Assembly (NCBI GenBank): GCA_963965975.1
Contig: OZ014411.1
Span: 13,656,501-13,720,500, forward strand
DNA: 64,000 nt
Direction of reading: 5' to 3'
DNA from: Xestospongia bergquistia
Lineage: Eukaryota > Porifera > Demospongiae > Haplosclerida > Petrosiidae
Positions 15,301-30,300 of this stretch are shown piece by piece (positions within the stretch are counted from its first letter, which is position 1; each line of letters begins with the position of its first letter). The notes beneath the pieces were generated by a model. It had not been told where the DNA came from. It saw nothing but the letters and a program-made list of their open reading frames with translations, and did not search any database. A program made the position numbers and the translations under genes.

Positions 15301-18300
15301 TTAGACAAGACATAGCATCAACGTTATAATGATACAAGACAATTGTACCTTACCTTAAACAGTATATGATATAGGAGGTAGCATTGGTGTAAGTACACTA
15401 TGATGTATTTTCTTCATCCTACTTTTAGTTTTGATTGTACCAAGATAATTACAAAAGTATAAGGCTTTAATGATCGTTTTTATAGAAACGTTATGTTTTT
15501 ATGTAATGTATATGCCTTTATAAGTGTTATTTCAAGTGGTTTAACAATGAGAGTTAGAGTTTATACTGACCTTTGAAGTAGCCTCTGTGTGAGAAACCAT
15601 TTTTAAGGATTAATTACTTATAACAATATTAACATGTACATAAGAGAGACGATAAATTTGAAGAAATGTCAATAAGTCAACATTAAGTCTATTCTATTAG
15701 AACATTGACTTAATAGCATAATCTAATATTTTTCCATAACTATTGTCATCTGTATTATGGTGTGTAATTACTTGTCATCTGAATTATGTCCTTTAAAATA
15801 TAATAGGCGGGAAGTGTTATATAATGTAGTATAACTCCTAAGAATATATTAATTGTGATGTTGACATTTTCTTATTTTATTGTTTTCTTTTTCCACATCT
15901 ATTGTGCTGTGATATCTCATCATTTGAATGTGTCCTTTACAATATTAATATGCAGTAAATGTTATATAATGTAGTATAAATCCTAAGAATATTAATTGTG
16001 ACATTGACATTTTCTTACTCTATTGTTTTCTTCTTCCACATCTATTGTGCCATAATTTTTTGTCATCTGAATGTGTCCTTTACAATATAATAGGTTAACT
16101 GTGATATGTCATAGTATAATCTCTAAAACAGGGTTTCATTTAGATAAATAGACAAGTGAGGCAAAATAATACTTAGAGAAAATTTAGGAGAGTGAAGGGA
16201 CTGCAGGCAACAAAATTTTTGAATTTTAGACCCTCTGAGATTTCTTCTGGAACATTTTCAGACCATTTGTGGTTTTTAAATGACATGATGAGATGACCAT
16301 ATTTCTGGTGGAGATAAGACACGTAGCACCTATAGACTAAGTTACATTCATGCTGATAAGGCACTTAGGATTAATTTAAAACTCATAGACTATTGGTTAA
16401 AACTGTACATTCTCCTTGTGTTTAGCCTATGGTTATCTTATGCTGTACATTCCTTGTGCTGATTTTCAGTCCTGTATTCATTACATCCAATTACCCCTTG
16501 AAAAAAAAATGGCTACCCTAATTTCCAAGGGGGAGGTGAAACTTTGGCAAGAGGGGGGGGGGGAAATTCCCCCCCCCCCACCCCCCAAATGAAATATTTA
16601 AAATGCATAGAATGAAATGTCAGATGATGCATTGTTAAACCTTGTGTAAATAATTGTTTATTATCATTATATTGTTAGCTTGTAGTGGTGGATGATGAAT
16701 GGTTATTTAAACTTGTACAAAGAATTTAACCTAAGCATGTGTATATACAGTGCCTTTTCATAGTTGTTTTATTGTAAAAACATGTAATTATTGTACATGT
16801 ATTATGCCCTAATTTTAAAGTTTTTCCTCTATGTTACAAAAAAGTATTTATTATTGACACAGTATTTAATTTATATTTATAATGTTTTGTCAATTATTGA
16901 GAGTGATTTGAGTCATATTTTGTTTGTATATGTAATGTTTTCTAGGTTTATAATGTTTATGCTGTATTTATATATAGCAGTAGTGATATTGATAATGTAC
17001 AGATGTTATGATATATTCTCTTGGTTCATGTTAATGTAATTATTATAATATATTTAGGATGGATCTACTCCAGTCATGTTAGCAGCAATGAATGGACACA
17101 AAGATGTTGTTTTGATTTTAACTCATAAAGGAGCCAATCTAGACATTGTCAATGAAGTAAGTGTTCATGTATACATGTTATATGATATAAGCTGTATAAG
17201 AGAAATTATAATGTAACTTCTTTTGCTAAAAGTGTCAGTAGTTGTTATAATATTATAAAAAAGTTCAAAATATTATCTTCTAAAAATATGCCAAATATAA
17301 TGAATATTGGAAAGGGATACAAAGCTCTTATCACAATGTTAATAAAAAGTGTTTTTTATAAGATGTGTATTAACTAATTTACCTACTTATTATCATTGGA
17401 CATGATGAAATGACTAGACATGACATCACCATAAATTTCCATAGTTGTATCATATACTCAGACTAAAATAGCAGTAAAGGACATGAATTGAAGTATTAGT
17501 TTTTAACATTGAACTATTCAATTTAAATTGTTTAAAATTGAAGTGTCCAGTATATTGCTCAGCTATAATTGGTGTTTTTTTTGCCATTTGACAAATCCAC
17601 AATTAAAAATATCCAGCCTTTTTTAGTGTACAGACTGTTGTAGATCTATAGTTTGTCAGATACAATAACTGTCAGACAGAGCTAATGCTTATATAATTAA
17701 AAAGTCATATGGAAGGACAAAGATGATGATTGTTGATATACTAAGCAACATAAGTAACTATATGTTATATTATTGTCAGTTAGAACATTGACTTAATAGC
17801 ATAATTTAATATTTTTTCTATTTGCTTGTTGTTTTCCAATCCCTTAGATTACATTGTAACTGTATATAATGTGAGCCATCTTGCATAAATTAGTGTTGAA
17901 ACATTTATTTAAGTAATGAAGATTTATTAGTAATAGATGTAGTCATGTCCTTCATATATAATGTGACTTACATTTACACGATATACGAATGTAATATGTT
18001 GTAATGATAATGACAAAGTAAAGAGATAAGACAAAAGATAAGGTCTGTATGTTTGTACTGTTATTGTAGAGTTAATGGTTTTATATTACAATTGATTATT
18101 TGTATGTTTTCTTTAATAGAGAGGATGGTCAGCCCTTCATTATGCAAGTGACAAAGGATATACAGATATTGTCGATGTATTAGTCAACCAAAATGCTGAT
18201 ATCAATATTGTTACTAAGGTAATTTGGACCATAAAAATGAAGTGTAATTTTCAAGCTGTGTTAATGGATAGTAACTATTAGACAAGACATAGCATCAACA

Positions 18301-21300
18301 TTATAATGATACAAGACAATTGTACCTTACTTTAAACAATATATGATGTAGGAGGTAGCATTGGTGTAAGTACACTATGATGTATTTTCTTCATCCTACT
18401 TTTAGTTTTGTTTGTGCCAAGATAATTACAAAAGTATAAGGCTTTAATGATCATTTTTATACAAATGTTATATTTTTATGTAATGTATATGCCTATATAA
18501 GTGTTATTTCAAGTGGTTTAACAATGAGAGTTAGAGTTTATACTGACCTTTGAAGTAGCCTCTGTGTGAGAAACCATTTTTATGCATTAATTAGTTATAA
18601 ACATATTAACATGTACATAAGACAGACGATAAATTTTAAAAAATGTCAATAAGTCAACATTAAGTCTATTCTATTAGATTGCTTGCGATGTTTACATTTT
18701 GTTTACTCTATTGTTTTCTTTTTCCATAACTATTGTCATCTGTATTATGGTGTGTAATTACTTGTCATCTGAATTATGTCCTTTAAAATATATTAGGCGG
18801 TAAGTGTTATATAATGTAGTATAACTCCTAAGAATATTGATTGTGACATTGACATTTTCTTACTCTGTTGTTTTCTTCGTCCACATCTATTGTGCTGTAA
18901 TTACTTGTCATCTGAATTACGTCTTTTAAAATATAATAGTTGGTAAGTGTTATATAATGTAGTATAAATCCTAAGAATATTGAATGTGATGTTTCATTTT
19001 TTTACTTTATTGTTTCCTTCTTCCACATCTATTGTGCTGTAATTACTTGTCATCTGATTTATTTCCTTTACAATATAATAGAATGTATGTGTTATATAAT
19101 GTAGTGTAACTCCTAAGAATAATGATTGTGTCATTGACATTTTCTTACTCTATTGTTTTCTTCTTCCACATCTATTGTGCTATAATTACTTGTAATCTGA
19201 ATTATGTTCTTTAAAATATCATAGTTAGTAAGTGTTATATAATGTAGTTTTTCCTCTATGTTACAAAAAAGTATTTATTATTGACACAGTATTTAATTTA
19301 TATTTATAATGTTTTGTCAATTATTGAGAGTGATTTGAGTCATATTTTGTTTGTATATGTAATGTTGTCTAGGTTTATAATGTTTATGCTGTTTTTATAT
19401 ATAGCAGTAGTGATATTGATAATGTACAGATGTTATGATATATTGTCTTGGTTCATGTTAATGTAATTATTATAATATATTTAGGATGGATCTACTCCAG
19501 TCATGTTAGCAGCAATGAATGGACACAAAGATGTTGTTATGATTTTAACCCATAAAGGAGCCAATCTAAACATTGTCAATGAAGTAAGTGTTCATGTATA
19601 CATGTTATATGATAAAAGCTGTATAAGAGAAATTATACTGTAACTTCTTTTGCTAAAAGTGGGAGTTGTTGTTATAGTATTATAAAAACTTTTGAAATAT
19701 TATCTTTTAAAAATATGCCAAATATAATGAATATTGGAAAGGGATACAAAGCTCTTATCACAATGTTAATAAAAATTGTTTTTTATAAGATGTGTATTAA
19801 CCTATTTACCTACTTATTATCATTGGACATGATGAAATGACTAGACATGACATCACCATAAATTTCCATAGTTGTATCATATACTCAGACTAAAATAGCA
19901 GTAAAGGACATGAATTGAAGTATTAGTTATCTGTTTAACATTGAACTATTCAATTTAAATTGTTTAAAATTGAAGTGTCCAGTATATTGCTCAGCTATAA
20001 TTAGTGTACTTTTTGCCATTTGACAAATCCACAATTAAAAATAACCAGCCTTTTTTAGTGTACAGACTATTGAAGATCTATAGTTTGTCAGATACAATAA
20101 CTGACAGATGAAGGTAATGCTTGTTATTGTAGTAGACTTGTAAATAATATAATTAAAAAGTCATATGGAATGACAAAGATGATGATTGTTGATATACTAA
20201 GCGACATAAATAACTACATGTTATATTATTGTCAGTTAGAACATTGACTCAATAGTATATTCTAATATTTTTTCTGTTTGCTTGTTGTTTTCCAGTCCCT
20301 TAGATTACATTGTAACTGTATATAATTTAAGCCATCTTGCATAAATTAGTGTTAAAACAGTTATTTAAGTAATGAAGATTTATTAGTAATAGATGTAGTC
20401 ATGTCCTTCATGTATAACGTGACTTACATTTACACGATATACGAATGTAATATGTTGTAATGATAATGACAAAGTAAAGAGATAAGATAAAAGATAAGGT
20501 CTGTATGTTTGTACTGTTATTGTAGAGTTAATGGTTTTATATTACAATTGATTATTTGTATGTTTTCTTTAATAGAGAGGATGGTCAGCCCTTCATTATG
20601 CAAGTCACAAAGGATATGCAGATATTGTCGATGTATTAGTCAACCAAAATACTGATATCAATACTGTTACTAAGGTAATTTGGACCATAAAAATGAAGTG
20701 TAATTTTCAAGCTGTGTTAATGGATAGTAACTATTAGACAAGACATAGCATCAACATTATAATGATACAAGACAATTGTACCTTACCTTAAACAATATAT
20801 GATATAGGATGTAGCATTGGTGTATGTACACTATGATGTATTTTCTTCATCCTACTTTTAGTTTTGTTTGTGCTAAGATAATTACAAAAGTATAAGGCTT
20901 TAATGATCATTTTTATACAAACGTTATATTTTTATGTAATGTATATGCCTTTATAAGTGTCATTTCAAGTGGTTTAACAATGAGAGTTAGAGTTTATACT
21001 GACCTTTGAAGTAACCTCTGTGTGAGAAACCATTTTTATGCATTAATTAGTTATAAACATATTAACCTGTACATAAGACAGACGATAAATTTGAATAAAT
21101 GTCAATAAGTCAATATTAAGTCTATTCTATTAGATTGCTTGCGATATTTACATTGTTTACTCTATTGTTTTTTTTTTCCATAACTATTGTCATCTGTATT
21201 ATGATGTGTAATTACTTGTCATCTGAATTATGTCTTTTAAAATATAATAGAATGTAAGTGTTATATAATGTAGTATGAATCCTAAGAGTATTAATTGTGA

Positions 21301-24300
21301 CATTGACATTTTCTTACTTTATTGTTTTCTTCTTCCACATCTATTGTGCTGTAATTACTTGTCATCTGAATTATGTCCTTTAAAATATAATAGCTTGTAA
21401 GTGTTATATAATGTAGTATAAATCCTATGAGTACTAATTGTGGCATTGAGATTTTCTTACTCTATTGTTTTCTTCTTCCACATCTATTGTGTTGTAATTA
21501 CTTGTCATCTGAATTATGTCTTTTAAAATATAATAGGATGTAAGTGTTTTATAACGTTGTATAACTCCTAAGAGTATTAATTGTGTCATTGACATTTTCT
21601 TACTCTATTGCTTTCTTCTTCCACATCTATTGTGCTGTAATTACTTGTCCTCTGAATTATGTCCTTTAAAATATAATATCTTGTAAGTGTTATATAATGT
21701 AGTATAAATCCTAAGAATATTGAATGTGGTGTTATCATTTTTTGCTCTATTGTTTTCTTCTTCCACATCTATTGTGCTGTAATTACTTGTCATCTGATTT
21801 ATTTCCTTTACAATATAATAGGATGTAAGTGTTTTATAATGTAGTATAAGTCCTAAGAGTATGAAGGCATGCCCCCCAGAACATTTTTGAATTTTAGACA
21901 CTCTGAGATTTCTTCCTGCACATTTTCAGACCATTTGTGGTTTTCAAATGACATGATGAGATGACCATATTTCTGGTGGAGATAAGACACGTAGCACCTA
22001 TAGAATAAGTTACACTAGTGCTGATAAGGCACTTAGGAGTAATTTAACACCCATAGACTATTGGTTAAAACTGTACATTCTCCTTGCGTTTAGCCTAAGG
22101 TTATCTTATGCTGTACATTCCTTGTGCTGATTTTCAGTTCTGTATTCATTACAACCAATTATCCCTTGAAAAAAGTGGCTATCCTAATTTCCAAGGGGGA
22201 GGCGAAACTTTGAAACTTTGGCAAGGGGGGAAATTCCTCCCCACCTCCCCAAATGAAACCTTGTAAATGCACAGAATGAAATGTAAGATGATGCATGATT
22301 GTTAAACCTTGTGCAAATAATTGTTTATTATCATTATATTGTTAGCTTGTAGTGGTGGATGATGAATGATTATTTAAACTTGTACAAATAATTAAACCTA
22401 AGTATGTGTATATACGGTGCCTTTTCTTATTTGTTTTATTGTAAAAACATGTAATTGTTGTACATGTATTATGCCCTAATTTTGAAGTTTTTCCTCTATG
22501 TTACAAAAAAGTATTTATTATTGACACAGTATTTAAATTATATTTATAATGTTTTGTCAATTATTGAGAGTGATTTGAGTCATATTTTGTTTGTATATGT
22601 AATGTTGTCTAGGCTTATAATGTTTATGCTGTATTTATATATAGCAGTAGTGATATTGATAATGTACAGATGTTATGATATAATTATTCTCTTGCTTCAT
22701 GTTAATGTAATTATTATAATATATTTAGGATGGATCTACTCCAGTCACGTTAGCAGCAATGAATGGACACAAAGATGTTGTTATGATTTTAACCCATAAA
22801 GGAGCCAATCTAAACATTGTCAATGAAGTAAGTGTTCATGTATGTATACATGTTATATGATAAAAGCTGTATAAGTGAAATTATACTGTAACTTCTTTTG
22901 CTAAAAGTGGGAGTTGTTGTTATACTATTATAAAAACATTTGAAATATTATCTTCTAAAAATATGCCAAATATAATGAATATTGGAAAGGGATACAAAGC
23001 TCTTATCACAATGTTAATAAAAGTGTTTTTTATTAGATGTGTATTAACTAATTTACCTACTTATTATCATTGGACATGATGAAATGACTAGACATGACAT
23101 CACCATAAATTTTCCATAGTTGTATCATATACTCAGACTAAATTAGCAGTAAAGGACATGAATTGAAGTATTAGTTGTCTGCTTAACATTGAACTATTCA
23201 ATTTAAATTGTTTAAAATTGAAGTGTCCAGTATATTGCTCAGCTATAATTAGTGTACTTTGACAAATCCACAATTAAAAATAGCCAGCCTTTTTTAGTGT
23301 ACAGACTGTTGAAGATCTATAGTTTGTCAGATACAATAAATGTCAGACAGAGCTAATGCTTATATAATTAAATAGTCATATGGAAGGACAAAGATGATGA
23401 TTGTTGATATACTAAGCAACATAAATAACTGCATGTTATATTATTGTCAGTTAGAACATTGACTTAATAGTATATTCTAATTTTTCTTGTTGTTTTCCAA
23501 TCCCTTAGATTACATTCTAACTGTATATAATTTAAGCCATCTTGCATAAATTAGTGTTAAAACAGTTATTTAAGTAATGAAGATTTATTAGTAATAGATG
23601 TAGTCATGTCCTTCATGTATAACATGACTTACATTTACACGATATACGAATGTAATATGTTGTAATGATAATGACAAAGTAAAGAGATAAGACAAAAGAT
23701 AAAGTCTTTTTGTTTGTACTGTTATTGTAGAGTTAATGGTTTTATATTACAATTGATTATTTGTATGTTTTCTTTAATAGAGAGGATGGTCAGCCCTTCA
23801 TTATGCAAGTGACAAAGGATATGCAGATATTGTCGATGTATTAGTCAACCAAAATGCTGATATCAATATTGTTACTAAGGTAATTTGGACCATAAAAATG
23901 AAGTGTAATTTTCAAGCTGTGTTAATGGATAGTAACTATTAGACAAGACATAGCATCAACGTTATAATGATACAAGACAATTGTACCTTACCTTAAACAG
24001 TATATGATATAGGAGGTAGCATTGGTGTAAGTACACTATGATGTATTTTCTTCATTCTACTTTTAGTTTTGTTTGTTCCAAGATAATTACAAAAGTATAA
24101 GGCTTTAATGATCATTTTTATATAAACATTATGTTTTTATGTAATGTATATGCCTTTATAAGTGTTATTTCAAGTGGTTTAACAATGAGAGTTAGAGTTT
24201 ATACTGACCTTTGAAGTAGCCTCTGTGTGAGAAACCATTTTTATGCATTAATTAGTTATAACCATATTAACATGTACATAAGACAGACGATAAATTTAAA

Positions 24301-27300
24301 AAAATGTCAATAAGTCAACATTAAGTCTATTCTATTAGATTGCTTGTGATGTTTACATTTTGTTTACTCTATTGTTTTCTTTTTCCATAACTATTGTCAT
24401 CTGTATTATGGTGTGTAATTACTTGTCATCTGAATTATGTCCTTTAAAATATAATAGGCGGTAAGTGTTATATAATGTAGTATAACTCCTAAGAATATTG
24501 ATTGTGACATTGACATTTTCTTATTTTATTGTTTTCTTCTTCCACATCTATTGTGCTGTGATATCTCGTCATTTGAATGTGTCCTTTACAATATTAATAG
24601 GCAATAAGTGTTATAAATGTAGTATAAATCCTAAGAGTATTAATTGTGACATTGACATTTTCTTATTTTATTGTTTTCTTCCTCCACATCTATTGTGCTG
24701 TGATATCTCGCCATTTGAATGTGTCCTTTACAATATTAATAGATAGTAAGTGTTATATAATGTAGTATAAATCCTAACAATATTGATTGTGACATTGACT
24801 TTTTCTTATATTATTGTTTTCTTCTTCCACATCTATTGTGCTGTAATTACTTGTCATCTGAATTATGTCCTTTAAAATATAATAGGTGGTAAGTGTTATA
24901 TAGTGTGGTATAACTCCTAAGAAAATTAATTGTGACATTGACATTTTTTTACTCTATTGTTTTCTTCTTCCACATCTATTGTGCTGTAATTACTTGTCAT
25001 GTGAATTATGTCCTTTAAAATATAATAGTTGGTAAGTGTTGTATAATGTGGTATAACTCCTAAGAATATTGATTATGACATTGAGATTTTCTTAATCTAT
25101 TGTTTTCTTCTTCCACATCTATTGTGCTGTAATTACTTGCGATCTGAATTACGTCTACTAAAATATAATAGAGCGTAAGTGTTATATAATGTAGTATGAC
25201 TCTTAAGAATAATGATTGTGACATTGACTATTTCTTACTCTATTGTTTTCTTCTTCCACATCTATTGTGCTGTGATATCTTGTCATCTGAATTATGTCCT
25301 TTACAATATAATAGAGAGTAAGTGTTATATAATGTAGTATAAATCCTAAGAGTATTAATTGTGACATTGACATTTTCTTACTGTATTGTTTTCTTCTTTC
25401 ACATTTATTATGCTGTAATTACTTGTAATCTGAATTATGTCCTTTATAATATGATAGGATGTAAGTGTTATATAATGTAGTATAAATGCTAAGAGTATTG
25501 ATTGTGACATTAACATTTTCTTACTCTATTGTTTTCTTCATCCACATCTATTGTGCTGTTTTATCTCGTCATTTGAATGTGTCCTTTACAATATTAATAG
25601 TTGGTAAGTGTTATATAATGTAGTATAAATCCTAAGAGTATTAATTGTGACATTGACATTTTCTTATTCTATTGCTTTCTTCTTCCACATCTATTGTGCT
25701 GTAATTACTTGTCACCTGAATTATGTCATTTAAAATATAATAGGCGGTAAGTGTTATATAATGTAGTATAAATCCTAAGAGTACTAATTGTGACATTGAC
25801 ATTTTCTTACTCTATTGTTTTCTTCTTCCACATCTATTGTGCTGTAATTACTTGTCATCTGAATTATGTACTTTAAAATATAATAGGATGTAAGTGTTAT
25901 ATAATGTAATATAAATCCTAAGAATATTGATTGTGACATTGACATTTTCTTACTCTATTGTTTTCTTCTTCCACATCTATTGTGTTGTAATTACTTGTCA
26001 TCTGAATTATGTCCTTTGAAATATAATAGGATATAAGTGTTATATAATGTAGTATAAATCCTAAGAGTATTAATTGTGACATTGACATTTTCTTACTCTA
26101 TTGTTTTCTTCTTCCACATCTATTGGGTTGTAATTACTTGTCATCTTAATTATGTCCTTTAAAATATAATAGGATGTAAGTGTTATATAATGTAATATAA
26201 ATCCTAAGAATATTGATTGTGACATTGACATTTTCTTATTTTATATTTTTCTTCTTTCACATCTATTGTGCTGTAATTACTTGTCATCTGAATTATATCC
26301 TTTACAATATTAATAGGCAGTAAGTGTTATATAATGTAGTATAAATCCTAAGAATATTGATTGACATTGACATTTTCTTATTTCATCTTCCACATCTATT
26401 GTGCTGTGATATCTCGTCATTTGAATGTGTCCTTTACAATATTAATAGATGGTAAGTGTTATATAATGTAGTATATATCCTAAGAGTATTGATTGTGACA
26501 TTAACATTTTCTTACTCTGTTGTTTTCTTCTTCCACATCTTTTCTGCTTTAATTTTTTGCCATCTGAATGTGTCCTTTACAATATAATAAGTTAACTGTG
26601 ATATGTTATTATAGTATTAGTTCTAAATCAGGGTTTTATTTAGAAAAATGGACAAAGGGGCAGGGGGGGGGGGGGGGAGGAAATAATACTTAGAGAAAAT
26701 TTAGGAGGGAAAAAAGACTGCAGGCGACAGCATGCCTCCCAGAAAATGTTTGAATTTTAGACCCTCTGAGATTGCTTCTGGCACATTTTTAGACCATTTG
26801 TGGTTTTCAAATAACATGATGAGATGAACATATTTCTGGTGGTGATAAGACACTTAGCACCTACAGACCAATTTACACTCGTGCTGATAAGTCACTTAGG
26901 AGTAATTTAAAACTCATAGACTATTGGTTAAAACTGTACATTCTCCTTGTGTTTAGCCTAAGGTTATCTTATGCTGTATATTGCTTGTGCTGAGTTTCAG
27001 TTCTGTATTCATTACATCCAATTATCCCTTGAAAAAAATGGCTATCCTAATATCCAAGGAGGGGGGCAAATGCCCCCCACCCCAAATGAAACCCTGTAAA
27101 TGCACAGAATGAAATGTAAGATGATGCATTGTTAAACCTTGTGAAAATAATTGTTTATTATCATTATATTGTTAGCTTGTAGTGGTGGATGATAATGATT
27201 ATTTAAACTTGTACAAATAATTTGGTAAACTCTGGTACTCTTTACTCTGGTAAAGGGGGGCAAATGCCCCCCACCCCAAATGAAACCCTGTAAATGCACA

Positions 27301-30300
27301 GAATGAAATGTAAGATGATGCATGATTGTTAAACCATGTGCAAATAATTTAACCTAAGTATGTGTATATACAGTGCCTTTTTATATTTGTTTTATTGTAA
27401 AAACATGTATCATGGACAATTGTTGTATTATGCCCTAATTTTGAAGTTTTTCTTTTATGTTACAAAAAGGTATTTATTTTACACACTGTATTTAATTTAT
27501 ATTAATAATGTTTTGTCAATTATTGAGAGTGATTTGAGTCATATTTTGTTTGTATATGTAATGTTGTCTAGGTTTATAATGTTTATGCTGTATTTATACA
27601 TAGCTGTAGTGATATTGATAATGTACAGATGTTATGATATATTCTCTTGGTTCATGTTAATGTAATTATTATAATATATTTAGTATGGATCTACTCCAAT
27701 CATGTTAGCAGCAATGAATGGACACAAAGATGTTGTTATGATTTTAACCCATAAAGGAGCCAATCTAAACATTGTCAATGAAGTAAGTGTTCATGTATGT
27801 ATACATGTTATATGATAAAAGCTGTATAAAAGAAATTATAATGTAACTTCTTTCGCTAAAAGTGGCAGTTGTTGTTATAATATTATTAAAAAAAAACATT
27901 TGAAATATTATCTTCTTAAAATATGCCAAATATAATGAATATTGGAAAGGGATACAAAGCTCTTATCACAATGTTAATAAAAAGTGTTATTTATAAGATG
28001 TGTATTAACCAATTTACCTACTTATTATCATTGGACATGATGAAATGACTAGACATGACATCACCATAAAGTTTCCATAGTTGTATCATATGCTCAGACT
28101 AAAATAGCAGTAAAGGACATGAATTGAAGTATTAGTTGTCTGTTTAACATTGAACTATTCAATTTAAATTGTTTAAAATTGAAGTGTCCAGTATATTGCT
28201 CAGCTATAATTAGTGTATTTTTGCCATTTGCCAAATACACAATTAAAAATAGCCAGCCTTTTTTAGTGTAGAGACTGTTGAAGATTTATAGTTTGTCAGA
28301 TACAATAAATGTCAGACAGAGGTAAAGCTTGTTATTGTAGTAGACTTGTAAATAATATAATTAAAAAGTCATATGGAAGGACAAAGATGATGATTGTTGA
28401 TATATTAAGCAACATAAATAATTACATGTTATATTATTGTCAGTTAAAACATTGACATAATAGTATATTCTAATATTTTTTTCTGTTTGCTTGTTGTTGT
28501 CCAGCTCCTTAGATTACATTGTAACTGTATATAATTTAAGCCATCTTGCATAAATTAGTGTTAAAACAGTTATTTAAGTAATGAAGATTTATTAGTAATA
28601 AATGTAGTCATGTCCTTCATGTATAACGTGACGTATATTTACACGATATATGAATGAAATAACGTGACTTACATTTACATGATATATGAATGAAATATGT
28701 TATAATGATAATGACAAAGTAAAGAAATAAAGCAAAAGACAAGGTCTATATGTTTGTACTGTTATTATAAAGTTGATGGTTTATATTACAATTGATTTTT
28801 TGTATTCATGTACATATGTTATATGAGAATGAAGAAAAGATGTATTTCCTTTTTTACTAAAAGCAGACATTACTATTATAATAAAGGTTGAACTGTTGTT
28901 TTTTTTGAATATGCCAAATATGATGGACAGACTGTTAAAAAGCTACTTTTTGTCACATGAAATAATTATCAGACAGATGTTGTTTATTGTTGTAGTTTTT
29001 TTAATAATATAACGAAAGAGTCATTGGAAGTACAGACATGATGATATTTGATAGGTAAAATGACATAAAGTCCTCTGTGTTATATTGTTATATTTTGGTA
29101 GAATATTCCTAAATCTAAAGTAAATTTTTGAGTCGCATTGTATGTAATATTAGTTGTGTTTCACAGTTTGTGTCAGTAAGGTCATTCAAGGCAATTTTTA
29201 TTTATGCATGGCTGCATATGTTTCGTCCCACCCCTCACCCATCAAAGTATATGAACACAAATTTATGTTATTTTTTGCTGTCTTGAAATTCTTTTACTTG
29301 AATTCTCATGGGTACTTTTCTTCAATATTCTGTTGCAACTATTGTCAAATAAAATAAAGATCTCACTAATAATATCATGCCAACTATGTAAGGATTCCCA
29401 TACTGCCATTCCTATGTTTAGATTGTTGAGATGTTTCTATTGTCATCCCTGCATTTAAAGAATTTCTTGGAGTCTATTTTTACTTGTTCTAATAAATATT
29501 GGGTTGTGGATACTTCATGTAAATAAATCACATACAAGCAAATAAAAACCATTTTGTAAAAATGAAGTAAATGTAGAGATAACTAATATTAGTTCAATAG
29601 AAAAAATAGAACAACAGTTACATCATCCCTACATAACATAGGTATAAACAATTTTGTATATTCATCAACTATATTTAAATAACTTAAATAATATCACTGA
29701 TATATTGCTTCATTCTATTTCTGTGCTATTATGTAAGAATGATGCAATTGCCATCCCTACTAACTTTTTATATTCTTTGTAATGGAGTGATCTAAGCCAA
29801 ACCTATATTTACTTCATGTTTAAGAAAAGCATATTTATTTACTTGTTTGCTTAATTTATTTAAATGCAAGTGTTTTGATAGCAAAGAAAAAATATCTATC
29901 ATGTTGCAAAGCAGTAAGGTTGCATGTTCAACTAGCTCACAAAAAAGTTTTCTTTCATATTGTAATGAAGAAATAATAATTATTATGACTATAGTGATAA
30001 CTGGAAACCTTGAATGGTCCCATTAACAAGGACAATAAAAATAAGGAAGTTATAATGATATTTGCTTCATTGCATCATAGCTATGCTTACAGTCATTTGC
30101 TTATCAGTCATACAATGATTATCCTGGATCTTCTTTTAATAACTTGAACATCAAGAAATAATCTATACTTACTGCAAGAAGTAAGAGAGTAAGGAGACTA
30201 ATATTCTGGTCAGTGTCTCTATCCTACAATATGCCCTGATCTTGATCAAATGTTTCCTGGTGCATTTTAAAGAGAGAATAATATTCTAGTTATTTCAAAA

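Larger units (their letters stand above)
14934..17910 (+). repeat. Tandem ankyrin module 4
   Basis: Shorter module of 2,977 bp because its minisatellite has contracted to two recognisable units. The B and A exons are intact. Confidence 0.9.
17911..20366 (+). repeat. Tandem ankyrin module 5
   Basis: Shortest full module, 2,456 bp. At about 19247 the minisatellite joins directly to the sequence just upstream of the A exon, so the G/C-rich block found in the other modules is deleted. Confidence 0.88.
20367..23571 (+). repeat. Tandem ankyrin module 6
   Basis: Full module of 3,205 bp with a five-unit minisatellite that runs at about 21862 straight into the interior of the G/C-rich flank. Confidence 0.88.
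23572..28575 (+). repeat. Tandem ankyrin module 7
   Basis: Full module of 5,004 bp. The stretch around 27060-27125 (G/C hairpin plus following sequence) recurs at about 27255-27320, a small local duplication. Confidence 0.88.

Noticed and set aside
587-26590. CRISPR-like array
   Set aside because: The 143-bp units are contiguous tandem repeats with no spacers, in a eukaryotic intron.
27132-27323. Minus-strand open frame over the duplicated G/C hairpin
   Set aside because: Low-complexity reading of the repeated flank, no domain.
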